Below, one piece after another: positions 40,927 through 50,495 of a stretch of DNA of 64,000 nucleotides. The translations under genes were made by a program, and so were the position numbers. Position 1 is the stretch's first letter. Each line of letters starts with the position of its first letter. The stretch lies in NCBI GenBank assembly GCA_024686335.1, contig JAILCI010000062.1:1-64000 (forward strand), in the 5' to 3' direction. A model generated the notes under the pieces. The model saw only the letters and a program-made list of their open reading frames with translations. It had not been told where the DNA came from and searched no databases. This DNA comes from Bacteroidales bacterium. GTDB taxonomy: Bacteria; Bacteroidota; Bacteroidia; Bacteroidales; WCHB1-69.

Positions 40927-43131
40927 ATGAGACAATGGATAACCTTCTGCTGGTGCCTTTTTGTTGTTATAGGTCTTTCAGCACAAGTTCAGAATAAAGC
41001 AACTGTTGAAACAGCATCCGGGGGAGAATCAATCTATATTAATGCTCCAGATTTTTCTTTTCGCGATGTATCGCTGCCGATGGAACAACGGGTGGATATT
41101 CTATTGAAGCAGTTGACTTTGGATGAGAAATTGGGCATGATGGAGCACCAGAATCCTGCTGTCGAGCGTCTCGGCATCCCTGCTTATAGTTGGTGGAGCG
41201 AGGCACTGCACGGAGTGGCCCGCAATGGCTACGCAACAGTCTATCCAGAGCCCATCGGCATCGCCGCCACCTTTGATGTCCCTGCAGTAAAACAGATGTT
41301 CTCCTATATCGCAGAGGAGGGCCGTTGGAAATTCGAGGAGGCTCAGCGCGACAAGGAGTATGGCGACAATAAGGGTATCTCCTTCTTCACCCCTAATATT
41401 AACATTTTCCGTGATCCACGCTGGGGTCGGGGCATGGAGACCTACGGCGAGGATCCCTACCTGACTGCTCAGATGGGAAAAGCCTGCGTGCAAGGTCTTC
41501 AGGGCGAGGACCCCGTCTATTTCACATCCTTGGCTTGTGCCAAACATTTCGCTGTCCACAGCGGTCCAGAATCCATCCGCCACTCTTTTGATGTGTCGGT
41601 ATCGCCCCGCGATTTGTGGACTACCTATCTACCTGCCTTCGAGACACTTGTTAAGGAGACTAACGTGCAGCAGGTGATGTGTGGCTATAATCGCCTTGAC
41701 GGTGAGCCGTGCTGCACCAATCAGCATCTGTTGGTTCAGATTCTGAAAGAACAATGGGGTTATGATGGTCTTTTCGTCACAGACTGCTGGGCACTCAACG
41801 ATGCTTGGGAGCGTGACACGGTAATTCTACGGCATGAGACCTATCCCACAGCTGCTGATGCCGCTGCTGCAGCCTTCGGTTCCGTTATAGACCTTGAATG
41901 TGGCAGCGGATTACCCGCACTTAAAGAGGCAGTAGAGTTGGGTTATATTGATGAAAGTGTCATCGATGAGCATGTCCGCAAAATCCTCACTACCCGTATG
42001 CGCCTGGGGCTCTTTTCTGAAGAGGAGATGTATCGCTGGAAAGGTGGTAAAGATGTTGAGGTCGAGCCTCTTGACTATACAGGTATGTCTTATCAAATAG
42101 CACGCGAGAGCATGGTTTTGTTGCAGAATAAAAACAATATCCTGCCCCTCGATCCATCAAAATACAAGCGTATTGCTGTTGTCGGTCCAAATGCTGCCAA
42201 CGATACAATGATGTGGGGAAACTATAATGGAACCCCTTATAATACCTGTACTATTCTCGAAGGTATCCAGAATTATGTGAAGAAAAATCACGGTCCGTCC
42301 GTCTATTTTGACGAAGCATGTCATCATGCTGATGGTTTATATAAGTTGCCTGCTAATTTTGATAAGAAGATTGCCCAGTGTGATTTAATTATCTTTGTGG
42401 GTGGTCTTTCTCCCAAATTGGAAGGCGAGCAGTTAGACGTGGATGTGGACGGCTTCCTCGGTGGAGACAGAACATCCATAGAACTTCCACGTATCCAGAA
42501 TGGAATGTTGCGTAAACTCAAAGAAACTGGCAAACCAGTCATTTTGGTGTTGAATACAGGCAGTGCCATTGCTTTGGATTGGGAGGATGAGAATCTCGAT
42601 GCTATCTTGTGTGCCTGGTATCCAGGCGAAGCTGGCGGCCAGGCAGTGGCAGACATTCTCTTCGGTGAATATAATCCTTCCGGCCGTTTGCCCGTGACTT
42701 TCTATAGCTCAAAAAACAACTTGCCTCCCTTCGATAACTACGACATGCATGACCGCACCTACCGTTTCATGACGGAGAAACCGCTCTATCCTTTTGGTTA
42801 TGGACTCAGTTATTCTAAATTTTCATATTCAGGTTGTGAGTTTAATGTAGACGAGCGTCGATTCACCTGCACTGTCACCAATGAGTCCAATCGTCCTGGT
42901 GATGAGGTGGTTCAAGTATATCTGAAGAATCCGCAAGATCCCGAGGGTCCTATTAAGACCCTAGTGGGCTTTGAGCGTGTTAAACTTGGCTCTAATATGT
43001 CGGAGACGGTCTCCTTTATTATTGATGAAAAATTCTTCCAGTCTTTCAATGATAAAGATCAGACCTTTGAATTTCGTCCCGGCACCTTTTACATCATGGT
43101 TGGTGACCAGACGATAGAGGTACACATTTAG
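40927..43131 (+). CDS. Secreted glycoside hydrolase family 3 enzyme (beta-xylosidase/beta-glucosidase type)
   Basis: This 734-residue enzyme has a signal peptide (residues 1-20, ending GLSAQ), then a GH3 barrel and second domain, and a C-terminal FN3-like domain (about 640-734). The nucleophile should be Asp286 in GLFVTDCWALNDAW. Other family motifs are YSWWSEALHGVARNG, FTPNINIFRDPRWGRGMETY, CAKHFAVHSGPE and CGYNRLDGEPCC. The SWWxEALHG and TDCWA forms are those of the beta-xylosidase-like branch, so it probably trims xylo- or gluco-oligosaccharides in the periplasm; exact specificity is open. It has its own consensus promoter. Confidence 0.9.
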   Translation: MRQWITFCWCLFVVIGLSAQVQNKATVETASGGESIYINAPDFSFRDVSLPMEQRVDILLKQLTLDEKLGMMEHQNPAVERLGIPAYSWWSEALHGVARNGYATVYPEPIGIAATFDVPAVKQMFSYIAEEGRWKFEEAQRDKEYGDNKGISFFTPNINIFRDPRWGRGMETYGEDPYLTAQMGKACVQGLQGEDPVYFTSLACAKHFAVHSGPESIRHSFDVSVSPRDLWTTYLPAFETLVKETNVQQVMCGYNRLDGEPCCTNQHLLVQILKEQWGYDGLFVTDCWALNDAWERDTVILRHETYPTAADAAAAAFGSVIDLECGSGLPALKEAVELGYIDESVIDEHVRKILTTRMRLGLFSEEEMYRWKGGKDVEVEPLDYTGMSYQIARESMVLLQNKNNILPLDPSKYKRIAVVGPNAANDTMMWGNYNGTPYNTCTILEGIQNYVKKNHGPSVYFDEACHHADGLYKLPANFDKKIAQCDLIIFVGGLSPKLEGEQLDVDVDGFLGGDRTSIELPRIQNGMLRKLKETGKPVILVLNTGSAIALDWEDENLDAILCAWYPGEAGGQAVADILFGEYNPSGRLPVTFYSSKNNLPPFDNYDMHDRTYRFMTEKPLYPFGYGLSYSKFSYSGCEFNVDERRFTCTVTNESNRPGDEVVQVYLKNPQDPEGPIKTLVGFERVKLGSNMSETVSFIIDEKFFQSFNDKDQTFEFRPGTFYIMVGDQTIEVHI

Positions 43132-43153
43132 GAGTTAATTCTGCCCAAAGTTT

Positions 43154-44086
43154 TTATTTGGATTTTTTTCTTAATTCCGCTATTTTTTTCAACAGTGGAA
43201 TACGGGAAATTGACACTAGAGGGATGGGGTAGGCCTCACCTCCGAAACTGTGGTACATGCGCGCCACATTGGGGTTGATGGAACCGTTGAAGTCCAGTGT
43301 CCGTTCTTGTTCGGCATACAGACGGATGACGTTGTCGAGCAGGAGAAATATCGGTTTATGTTCAGCATAATTGTTGTCGCGACCGGAAAACCAGAACCAT
43401 ATGCGCTGATGGTCGAGCACAAAGAGGGCTCCGGCAATGAGTTTTCCGTCATTGGTATGTGCTCCCGCAGTCAGCAGGTAGCCCTGAGCCTGCAGCATTT
43501 CTGCCACTTTTTGTAACCGATGGTAATCTTCATCTTGAAAATTGACCGCTGCTTCACGCCCACGGTTTTCACGAAACAATCCAATGGTCTCAGAGATAAT
43601 AGGTTCGTTAAAGCAGATGGTCGTATTTTGCTGTATGGCATCTCGGACATTGCGTCGTGTGTTCTGCGCATATCGGGCCGACATGTTCTCATAGGTTTGC
43701 TCAAGAGACATCTGATGAGACTGCAATTGCATTGTTGTCTGGTTTGTCTCGTTGGCAAAGTTCAAGATTAAGTCGGCTTGGATATATTTTTTGGGTATGA
43801 CTTGCAAAAACTCAGCAGTTTGTTCGTCCGTAACCTTATAAGGTGCGAAGATGCCCATTTGAGGGAGGAAAAATGGCGTGTATATGTAGGGGATACACCA
43901 CTTCGCTCTTACAGGTAGTGGCATCACAGCCTCATAGTCGTTCTTGACGAGTGCGTGCCAAGTGTCGGGAACGGTGAGTGCTTGCAAAAGATCATAATGA
44001 GCAAAGAGGGTGGAAAATTTTGCATTTTCCACCGCTTGATCCCATTTGACTTTATCGATTTCTTTATTTTTGATGAAACGGATCAT
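43154..44086 (-). CDS. GNAT/FemAB-like acyltransferase
   Basis: This 310-residue protein starts at ATG 44086 (MIRFIKNKEIDKVKWDQAV); the longer frame would overlap gpsA by 130 bp. Its first half, with YIYTPFFLPQMGIFAPY, and second half, with LLTAGAHTNDGKLIAGALFVLDHQRIWFWFSG, fit the GNAT-related BioF2/FemAB-like acetyltransferase group. RTLDFNGSINPNVARMYHSFG near the C-terminus is a common motif there. Substrate unknown; many relatives modify peptidoglycan peptides or polysaccharides. ATGA overlap with gpsA indicates translational coupling. Confidence 0.7.
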   Translation of the reverse strand: MIRFIKNKEIDKVKWDQAVENAKFSTLFAHYDLLQALTVPDTWHALVKNDYEAVMPLPVRAKWCIPYIYTPFFLPQMGIFAPYKVTDEQTAEFLQVIPKKYIQADLILNFANETNQTTMQLQSHQMSLEQTYENMSARYAQNTRRNVRDAIQQNTTICFNEPIISETIGLFRENRGREAAVNFQDEDYHRLQKVAEMLQAQGYLLTAGAHTNDGKLIAGALFVLDHQRIWFWFSGRDNNYAEHKPIFLLLDNVIRLYAEQERTLDFNGSINPNVARMYHSFGGEAYPIPLVSISRIPLLKKIAELRKKSK

Positions 44087-45132
44087 ATAAAATGCTCGGC
44101 GATACGTTTCATTTCTGAAGAGACATTGTTGTTTTCGTAGAGAATGCCGTAGATGGTCTCCACGATAGGGATAGAAGCCTTTTGTGTCTTGTTGATCTCG
44201 TGAATACAACGGCATGCGGTGTATCCTTCCGACACCATGCGTAATTCCATCAACGACACGCGCACTGAGAGGCCGTGTCCAATCATGATACCGAATAGAC
44301 GGTTACGGCTGTAGGTGGAATAGGCTGTTACCAGCAAGTCGCCAAGATAAACGGAGTCTGAGATGTGACGATTATCGTTAGGGTAAACGTGTGACACAAA
44401 ATATTTCATCTCCTTAACGCAATTGGCCACATATGCAGCTATGAAGTTGTCGCCGTAGCCTAGACCACTGTAGATGCCAGCACCGAGAGCGTAGATGTTT
44501 TTTAACACGATGGAGAGTTCGGCACCCAGCAGGTCATTGGAGACGGAAGCGCGGCAGTAGCGGTTGGTGAAGAACTTTGCCACGATGCCAGCTAAATCAT
44601 TGTTTAGAGATGCAGCTGTAAGGTAGGTAAACTTCTCTTGCGCAATCTCTTCTGCGTGCGACGGGCCACTGATCAGGCAGAGATTCTCAACTGGCACGTT
44701 GAACTGCGTTTGCATATAATCGCTGATCAACTGCATAGTTTCAGGAACGATACCTTTTACAGCTAATATGATTTTCTTCTTATGAAGTTGGCTTCTCTTT
44801 TGTAGCGGTTCTAATGTCTTGTGCAGATAAGCCGAAGGCGTGACGATAATGACATAGTCGGATTTGGAGACCACCGAGCGAATGTCGGTGCTCACCTTGA
44901 CTTCGTCTGGGTTGATGAAGACGGAGCTAAGATATTTTGGGTTGTGGCCATATTTGGAGATGCCTTCCGCAACTTCTTCTTCGCGTACCCACCAGTGGAT
45001 GTGTTCCAAATTGGCCGATATAATTTTGATGATGGCGGTTGCCCAACTGCCACCTCCGATGACCGCTACACGGTAACGCAAACGGGTCTTTTTGCTACGC
45101 GGCATAATCGGAGAATAATCTAAATTCGCCAT
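44083..45132 (-). CDS. gpsA: Glycerol-3-phosphate dehydrogenase [NAD(P)+]
   Basis: This 349-residue enzyme reduces dihydroxyacetone phosphate to sn-glycerol-3-phosphate for phospholipid synthesis. It has the NAD-binding VAVIGGGSWATAI, the IILAVKGIVPET and CLISGPSHAEEI segments, the catalytic-lysine region GAELSIVLKNIYALGAGI, and GDNFIAAY. The segment GDLLVTAYSTYSRNRLFG differs slightly from the usual GDLxLTCxSxxSRN, as in other Bacteroidota. The start is ATG 45132. A -7 box (TATTTTTG) lies at 45160-45167 on the minus strand. It is coupled to the GNAT gene downstream. Confidence 0.93.
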   Translation of the reverse strand: MANLDYSPIMPRSKKTRLRYRVAVIGGGSWATAIIKIISANLEHIHWWVREEEVAEGISKYGHNPKYLSSVFINPDEVKVSTDIRSVVSKSDYVIIVTPSAYLHKTLEPLQKRSQLHKKKIILAVKGIVPETMQLISDYMQTQFNVPVENLCLISGPSHAEEIAQEKFTYLTAASLNNDLAGIVAKFFTNRYCRASVSNDLLGAELSIVLKNIYALGAGIYSGLGYGDNFIAAYVANCVKEMKYFVSHVYPNDNRHISDSVYLGDLLVTAYSTYSRNRLFGIMIGHGLSVRVSLMELRMVSEGYTACRCIHEINKTQKASIPIVETIYGILYENNNVSSEMKRIAEHFI

Positions 45133-45159
45133 TATAATTTTTAACTTTTTTTAAGGCAG

Positions 45160-45167
45160 CAAAAATA
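45160..45167 (-). promoter_or_regulatory. -7 promoter box for gpsA
   Basis: TATTTTTG on the minus strand, 28 bp before the ATG. Confidence 0.55.
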
Positions 45168-45251
45168 ATAAATTTGCGACTACAAAAAAAGAAAAAATCT
45201 TAATAAAACTAAATTTATGATTTTTCGCCAGCAGATGAGGCGAAAGAGAGT

Positions 45252-45992
45252 TTATAGATGTGTTCGGGTATAGTGGTACTGAGCGTCCAACTCTTTCTCT
45301 CTTTGAACATCGAAAATTCGTCTCAATCCAGTAGCTTTAACTTTGGCGGGTGCTCCAGCCAACAGGCAGTATGGTTCACAATTAGAGAAATCTTTGTTAA
45401 CTAGACTGTTGGAAGCGACAACAGTCCAGGAGGCTATCTTTGCTCCTTTAGAGATGGTGGTGCGGTTTCCAACCCATATGTTGTCACCCAGAATGATAGG
45501 TTCGGTCAGTTTTGGGATGGCGTTATCCTTCTCTATTTGTTCAATATAGTGGAATGAAGAGTCCATAATTTGTGCATCCCAAGCTATCCGGACGTTTTTG
45601 CCAAGTGTGATTTGTTCGAAACACAAAATTCTCAAGTTGGTCCCGAAAATCTCTTCGTTGCCACCGATAGTCAGGGTGGCGTTGTCGGCAATAAGAAGAT
45701 AGGAACCCATCATAAAACGTGTATTACCCTGGATGACTAAAGTACCTCTGATATTCCAAATAGTACGTTGCACGCTGGTAGCAATGTAATAGTCGTTTTT
45801 GCCGATCTTTACCATACCTGGATGAATCTCTCCATTGGTGTCCAAGACAATCTTTCCCTTCTTGCTTCTCATTGTCATTTGCCCATAGATGAAGAAAGGC
45901 AGTTTGACAGCCTGCTTGAATGGTAACATCTTGAAGTTGAACCAGAGCGTATAGAAAATATTCGTTTTGAGGAAAGTTCTCAGCAGTCCCAT
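45252..45992 (-). CDS. Hexapeptide-repeat (left-handed beta-helix) acyltransferase
   Basis: This 246-residue protein carries hexapeptide repeats of the left-handed beta-helix fold: TRFMMGSYLLIADNATLTIG, then LGKNVRIAWDAQIMDSSFH and the classical LGDNIWVGNRTTISKGAKI. It probably transfers acetyl groups to a sugar in surface polysaccharide synthesis, like the maltose/galactoside acetyltransferase group. Donor and acceptor cannot be told. It lies 30 bp downstream of the flippase gene, in the same direction, so they form a polysaccharide pair. Confidence 0.85.
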   Translation of the reverse strand: MGLLRTFLKTNIFYTLWFNFKMLPFKQAVKLPFFIYGQMTMRSKKGKIVLDTNGEIHPGMVKIGKNDYYIATSVQRTIWNIRGTLVIQGNTRFMMGSYLLIADNATLTIGGNEEIFGTNLRILCFEQITLGKNVRIAWDAQIMDSSFHYIEQIEKDNAIPKLTEPIILGDNIWVGNRTTISKGAKIASWTVVASNSLVNKDFSNCEPYCLLAGAPAKVKATGLRRIFDVQREKELDAQYHYTRTHL

Positions 45993-46022
45993 ATATAATC
46001 AGATTAAGTTTTACAAAAAATG

Positions 46023-47495
46023 TTAATGTTTTTGATTTTGTTTGCGTGCATTCCAGCGTTCGAGTATAATTTCTTTGTAGGTCAAGTAACCTTCAAAACG
46101 ACCGAGATGAGAGATAAGTAGGTATAAACCACCAAAAAGGATAATTTGGATTACCATCAGGAGATATTGGTTGATGGGTAGAATTTGGCCGAGGAAGAAG
46201 AGTCCAGCGCCGATCAGCAGCGAGGTGATATAGTAACCACCAACGTCTTTCATCTGAGCCCAAATACCATAGTTGATGAGTCTCTTATTGACTGCTGCAT
46301 TGATAAAGAAGCAGATATAGCCCACGGAAGCTATGGCCCACAGCAATCCATAGATGCCATATTGGAAACCTAAGATGATAAGTCCTATGCCAATAACTCG
46401 CTTGCTAAGCTGAACAATCAGATAGATGCCACTTCTTCCAAGGGATTTTATCACATTGGTGTTCAATGTGTTCAATGTGTATATCATGCTTGACAGACAA
46501 AGAATGCGAAAGTAGTTTATGGATGTATCCCATTGCATACCGTATAACAACCGAATCAAAGGTTGTGCAATTACGATGAGCAAGGCAAAAAGCGGCATAT
46601 TGAGATAGGTGATGGACTTGGTAGTCTTTCTCAGAGAGTTTTTTAGATGTTCTTTGTCGTCTTGCAGCGATGAGAAAGCGGGGAAGGAGACATCATTCAC
46701 AATGGAGGAGAGAGCACTGGTGGGAATCTCTTCCAGTTTTCGGGCTTGTGAGTAATAGCCTAAGTCTTTTGCTGAGTACCATTTGCCAATGATGAAACTT
46801 TGTAGGTTTGTGTAGATAGATTCTACGAGAGACGAGAGGAGCATCAAGCCGCCGAAGCTGAACAGTTCTTTGAGAGAGGTGAAGCTGAACTCGAGAGTGG
46901 GGCGCCAGGAGCTCATGCCCCACAACAATAAAACGCTGATGAATGCAGATGCTAGAGACGAGGCGACCAAACTCCAGATGCCAAATCCGAGAAAGGCCAT
47001 GGTTATGGAGACTATCGTACCGCCTAATGTTGCCAGGATATTTCGGGTCGACAACTCCTTAAATCGCATCTGCTTCTGAAGCTGGTTGGATTGAACCATG
47101 GAGAATGGCAAAATCAGAAGTGCTATACTCTGCACGCGTAGGACGTTTTGCAGTTGTGGCATGTCGTACATGCAGGCGATGGCTGGAGCGGTAAAGAAGA
47201 GCAGCAGATAGAAGAGTATGGCCATCGCGATGTTCCAATAGAAGACCGTGGTGTAGTCAATGTGGGTAGGTTCTTTTTTTTGAATCAGGGCAGCGCCGAA
47301 ACCGCCAGTGACAAAGATGCTGGAGATGGAAACGAAGACGTAGAGCATGGCAACGCAGCCAAAGTCTTCGGGCATCAGCAGTCGAGCCAGTACCATATTG
47401 GTAATGAATGAGATACCCAAGGCACCGATTTTTCCGATGCCTGCCCAGATCATTCCCGATATGGTTCTGTTTTTCAGACTCTCCTGCATAGGCAT
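46023..47495 (-). CDS. Polysaccharide flippase (MOP superfamily, Wzx-type)
   Basis: This 490-residue inner-membrane protein with about 12-14 helices belongs to the oligosaccharide flippase group. Typical opening: SGMIWAGIGKIGALGISFIT and LARLLMPEDFGCVAM. Further motifs are GGFGAALIQKK and YYSQARKLEEIP. It should move lipid-linked sugar repeats to the periplasmic side. It starts 3 bp before the end of the octopine-dehydrogenase-like gene, so the genes form one unit with the acetyltransferase. Confidence 0.9.
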   Translation of the reverse strand: MPMQESLKNRTISGMIWAGIGKIGALGISFITNMVLARLLMPEDFGCVAMLYVFVSISSIFVTGGFGAALIQKKEPTHIDYTTVFYWNIAMAILFYLLLFFTAPAIACMYDMPQLQNVLRVQSIALLILPFSMVQSNQLQKQMRFKELSTRNILATLGGTIVSITMAFLGFGIWSLVASSLASAFISVLLLWGMSSWRPTLEFSFTSLKELFSFGGLMLLSSLVESIYTNLQSFIIGKWYSAKDLGYYSQARKLEEIPTSALSSIVNDVSFPAFSSLQDDKEHLKNSLRKTTKSITYLNMPLFALLIVIAQPLIRLLYGMQWDTSINYFRILCLSSMIYTLNTLNTNVIKSLGRSGIYLIVQLSKRVIGIGLIILGFQYGIYGLLWAIASVGYICFFINAAVNKRLINYGIWAQMKDVGGYYITSLLIGAGLFFLGQILPINQYLLMVIQIILFGGLYLLISHLGRFEGYLTYKEIILERWNARKQNQKH

Positions 47496-47498
47496 TTT

Positions 47499-48584
47499 CT
47501 ATTTTTCGATGGCGAGCATGATCTCCTGCGGAGAGACGTGCTCTTTGCCAAGAAGATATTCGATGCTGCGGGCCTCTGAACGTAAATCTTTTTGTATCAA
47601 TGCGGAAGCTAAGGTGATTATAGAGTCAGCAATAGAAGTTTCCACGCCCACAACTCGTCCAATGGAGGTGTACAGGCCCAAACCCATAGGCACATCTTCT
47701 GTCAGATAGCGATGGTGGATAGTGGATGGTCCTTTGTTTGCTGCGTTGGAGAAGGAGCGGAAGACCTCCATAGCATCAATTGAAAGGTCCTCTTCATTAC
47801 GCCATTTAGCTGCCTCAAAGTAGTTGAGCGGCTCGCATCCGAATGCTTCCAGCACTTTGTTCTTTTGCTCGTCAAATGCATGAATGACATTGATAACAGA
47901 CTCGGTGAAAGCTTCTTTGTACATCCAGAACTCGCCGCCGCTGTGTTCAATGCGAGAGGCGGAGAAGACAATGCCAATGGGATGTACAATCATGTTTGGG
48001 TTGTGGATGGCCGACTCCAAGATGTTATTTCGAGTATATTTTGTGTTGTCAAACATCTTGGAGAATACAGACAATACTCGTTCTGTGGCTGCTACCGGTA
48101 ACACGGAAATGGCGTTACGCGGATTGTAAAAAGTAACATGTACATAGAGTTGATCCACAATACGACCGTTGTATGCTGTCGTTTCCCATTCGCTATAAAT
48201 AACCTCTTTCTGGATATATTTTTTGAAGATAAGGCTTCCCATATAGCCAGGGATAAGCGCAATAATCTGTCCATCACGTACATAAGGAGCTATCATTTGG
48301 GCAATATGCTCATGTTGTGAGGTGGTAGTCATCACCATGATGAGATCGGCAAAACCAACAGCCTGTTCTACATCGCGGGTAATGAGATCCGGTTTGGCAA
48401 AAAAGTGCTTACTATGGTCAGTTTCGTCAATGACATTGAAACCGCCGACCTCCAACATAGAGCTGAAGAATTCAGTCTGTGTGACAGAAGAAGTCTTCAA
48501 AAGACAGACGGACACGTTTCTTTCAATAAGTTTGGCGGCGTGCACCATGCCGGCATTGCCACATCCTATGATGGTTACTTTCAT
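47499..48584 (-). CDS. NAD/NADP octopine/nopaline dehydrogenase-family protein
   Basis: This 361-residue protein has an N-terminal Rossmann fold, VTIIGCGNAGMVHAAKL, and a C-terminal alpha-helical domain that fits the opine dehydrogenase family. Key segments: PNMIVHPIGIVF, a probable catalytic His region, and GPSTIHHRYLTEDVPMGLG near residue 295. Known members join an amino acid and a keto acid reductively. The substrate is unknown. It is the middle gene between purine nucleoside phosphorylase and the flippase, 31 bp from the former; a role in making an unusual surface or siderophore-like compound is inference only. Confidence 0.7.
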   Translation of the reverse strand: MKVTIIGCGNAGMVHAAKLIERNVSVCLLKTSSVTQTEFFSSMLEVGGFNVIDETDHSKHFFAKPDLITRDVEQAVGFADLIMVMTTTSQHEHIAQMIAPYVRDGQIIALIPGYMGSLIFKKYIQKEVIYSEWETTAYNGRIVDQLYVHVTFYNPRNAISVLPVAATERVLSVFSKMFDNTKYTRNNILESAIHNPNMIVHPIGIVFSASRIEHSGGEFWMYKEAFTESVINVIHAFDEQKNKVLEAFGCEPLNYFEAAKWRNEEDLSIDAMEVFRSFSNAANKGPSTIHHRYLTEDVPMGLGLYTSIGRVVGVETSIADSIITLASALIQKDLRSEARSIEYLLGKEHVSPQEIMLAIEK

Positions 48585-48615
48585 TATGCTATATTTAGTT
48601 ACGAAAAAGAGCAGA

Positions 48616-49440
48616 TTATAGTTCTGGCATCATCTCATAGACCAGTTTAATCATTTTCGGTTCGGCGGATTTGGCGGCGGCAAGCACCTCTTCGTGGGTG
48701 GCTTCCATTATTTGGCCGACAACACCCAAGTCAGTGATTACAGAGAAGGCAAAGATTTCCATGCCTCTATAGGCACCGATGATAGCTTCCGGTACTGTGG
48801 ACATACCCACAGCATCAGCTCCTAAGATATAGTAAGCCTTGTATTCGGACGGAGTTTCAAAGCAAGGACCAGTGACACCGATATAGACACCCTCCTGCAG
48901 ATGGATGTCGTTTTCTTTGGCTTTTTGATGAGCCAGTTTTCTCAATCTTTTGGAATATACCTCGCTCATATTCGGGAAACGAGGACCGAGGCTGTCGTCG
49001 TTAGGTCCGAGCAACGGGTTGGTACCAAAGAAGTTGATATGATCGCGGATCACCATGATATCGCCTACTTGGAAAGAGGGGTTCATACCACCAGCTGCAT
49101 TCGAAAGAATTAAAGTTTTGATACCTAATCCGGCAAATACCATTTCGGGATATGTGACAGTTTCCATAGGATAACCCTCGTAGTAGTGGAAACGGCCGCT
49201 CAGCACAAGGACATCTACATTGTTGATTTTGCCAAACATAAGCGCGCCTTTGTGTCCTTTGACAGTTGAAACGGGGAAGTTGGGAATCTCTTTATAGGGA
49301 ATCTCGTCGACAACTTCCATACTTTTGGTGAGTCCGCCCAGTCCAGAACCGAGCACAATGGCAACTTTTGGTTTTATTGTCATTCTTTTCTGCAGAAATT
49401 CGATAGTTTTCTGCAATTTTTCATAGTTTTCTTTTATCAT
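48616..49440 (-). CDS. Purine nucleoside phosphorylase
   Basis: This 274-residue enzyme splits purine nucleosides with phosphate in salvage. It shows the trimeric PNP pattern: PKVAIVLGSGLGGL, LSGRFHYYEGY, LILSNAAGGMN, DHINFFGTNPLLGPND and DAVGMSTVPEAIIG with the active Met-Ser-Thr. Length fits the roughly 275-residue class. ATGA overlap at the start with lpxK suggests coupled translation, although the two roles are unrelated. Confidence 0.93.
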   Translation of the reverse strand: MIKENYEKLQKTIEFLQKRMTIKPKVAIVLGSGLGGLTKSMEVVDEIPYKEIPNFPVSTVKGHKGALMFGKINNVDVLVLSGRFHYYEGYPMETVTYPEMVFAGLGIKTLILSNAAGGMNPSFQVGDIMVIRDHINFFGTNPLLGPNDDSLGPRFPNMSEVYSKRLRKLAHQKAKENDIHLQEGVYIGVTGPCFETPSEYKAYYILGADAVGMSTVPEAIIGAYRGMEIFAFSVITDLGVVGQIMEATHEEVLAAAKSAEPKMIKLVYEMMPEL

Positions 49441-50495
49441 AGCTTTTGAATTATCTGGTTAAACAATCGTTGTTCTTCTTCAAATAGAAATTGTACAGAG
49501 ATCGGAATGATGAAAATCGGGAGCGAAGATACGTTTTTTTTCAATACATCTTCTTGCATACGCATCCAGTCTTTCTCAGTGGTCATGACAACATGTTCAT
49601 TTGTGCGTAGTTGTTCAAGCTCGGTGGCCGTATATCGATGATGGTCAGGATATTTGATATGGTCTTTGATAGTGTAGTGCTCTCTAAGGTAGTCAGCTAG
49701 TGGTTGTGAGTGCCCGATACCGGTTACGAGGAGAATATCCTTGATATTTTCTACGGGTATTTTTCGGGCAGCGCTAGTCACGGGAATAGGCTCTTGGTGT
49801 CGGTATGAGGTGAAGAAGAGCGGTTGTTCTTCTTTCAGTCCCAGTTTTTTGCGCCACACATCTTTTTGAATTTCTTCAGGTAAAGCTGTGGTCTTGGTGA
49901 CGATGACCATATCAGCGTCTTCAACTGCGGAAGGGAACTCGCGGAGTCGTCCGGCGGGCATGGGGTAGTCTTTAAAATAGGGCCATGGGAACTCGGTGAG
50001 CACGATGTTGAGATCGGATTTTAGGGAGAGGTGTTGGTAAGCATCATCAAGGACCACAATATCAGTTTTTGGAGCATCTTGGCAGAGCATTCGGATGCCT
50101 TCAAGTCGGTTTCCGTCTACAGCCATGGGCATGTCGGGATATACGGTGTGCAACAGTAGAGGCTCATCGCCGATGAGTGATGCGGACAGCTGGTTTTCTG
50201 GGATGTTGTTAGCGAAGACATAGCCTTTGGACTTGCGTCCGTAGCCGCGGCTGAGTAGGGCAGGGTGGTGATCTTTTTGAAGTAGAGAAAGCACATACTC
50301 CACGTGTGGTGTCTTGCCTGTACCTCCGACGGCTAGGTTGCCGACACAGATGGCGGGCACCTCAGCACGATGTGAGCGGAAGATCTGTCGGCGGTAACAC
50401 CAGCGACGAAACCGGACTATCTGTCCGAACAGCCATCCGAATGGTATCAGTAGGTACCGGACTCTACGAGGTATGTGTATCCTGTTGACTCTCAT
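49437..50495 (-). CDS. lpxK: Tetraacyldisaccharide 4'-kinase
   Basis: This 352-residue inner-membrane kinase phosphorylates the lipid A precursor at the 4' position. It has an N-terminal hydrophobic stretch and the P-loop region CVGNLAVGGTGKTPHVEYV. Further family segments are LSRGYGRKSKGY, VGDEP-like LIGDEPLLL and VLDDAYQHLSLKSD. It is complete; length is in the usual range. It overlaps by 4 bp with both the PNP gene and phoH. Confidence 0.94.
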   Translation of the reverse strand: MRVNRIHIPRRVRYLLIPFGWLFGQIVRFRRWCYRRQIFRSHRAEVPAICVGNLAVGGTGKTPHVEYVLSLLQKDHHPALLSRGYGRKSKGYVFANNIPENQLSASLIGDEPLLLHTVYPDMPMAVDGNRLEGIRMLCQDAPKTDIVVLDDAYQHLSLKSDLNIVLTEFPWPYFKDYPMPAGRLREFPSAVEDADMVIVTKTTALPEEIQKDVWRKKLGLKEEQPLFFTSYRHQEPIPVTSAARKIPVENIKDILLVTGIGHSQPLADYLREHYTIKDHIKYPDHHRYTATELEQLRTNEHVVMTTEKDWMRMQEDVLKKNVSSLPIFIIPISVQFLFEEEQRLFNQIIQKL

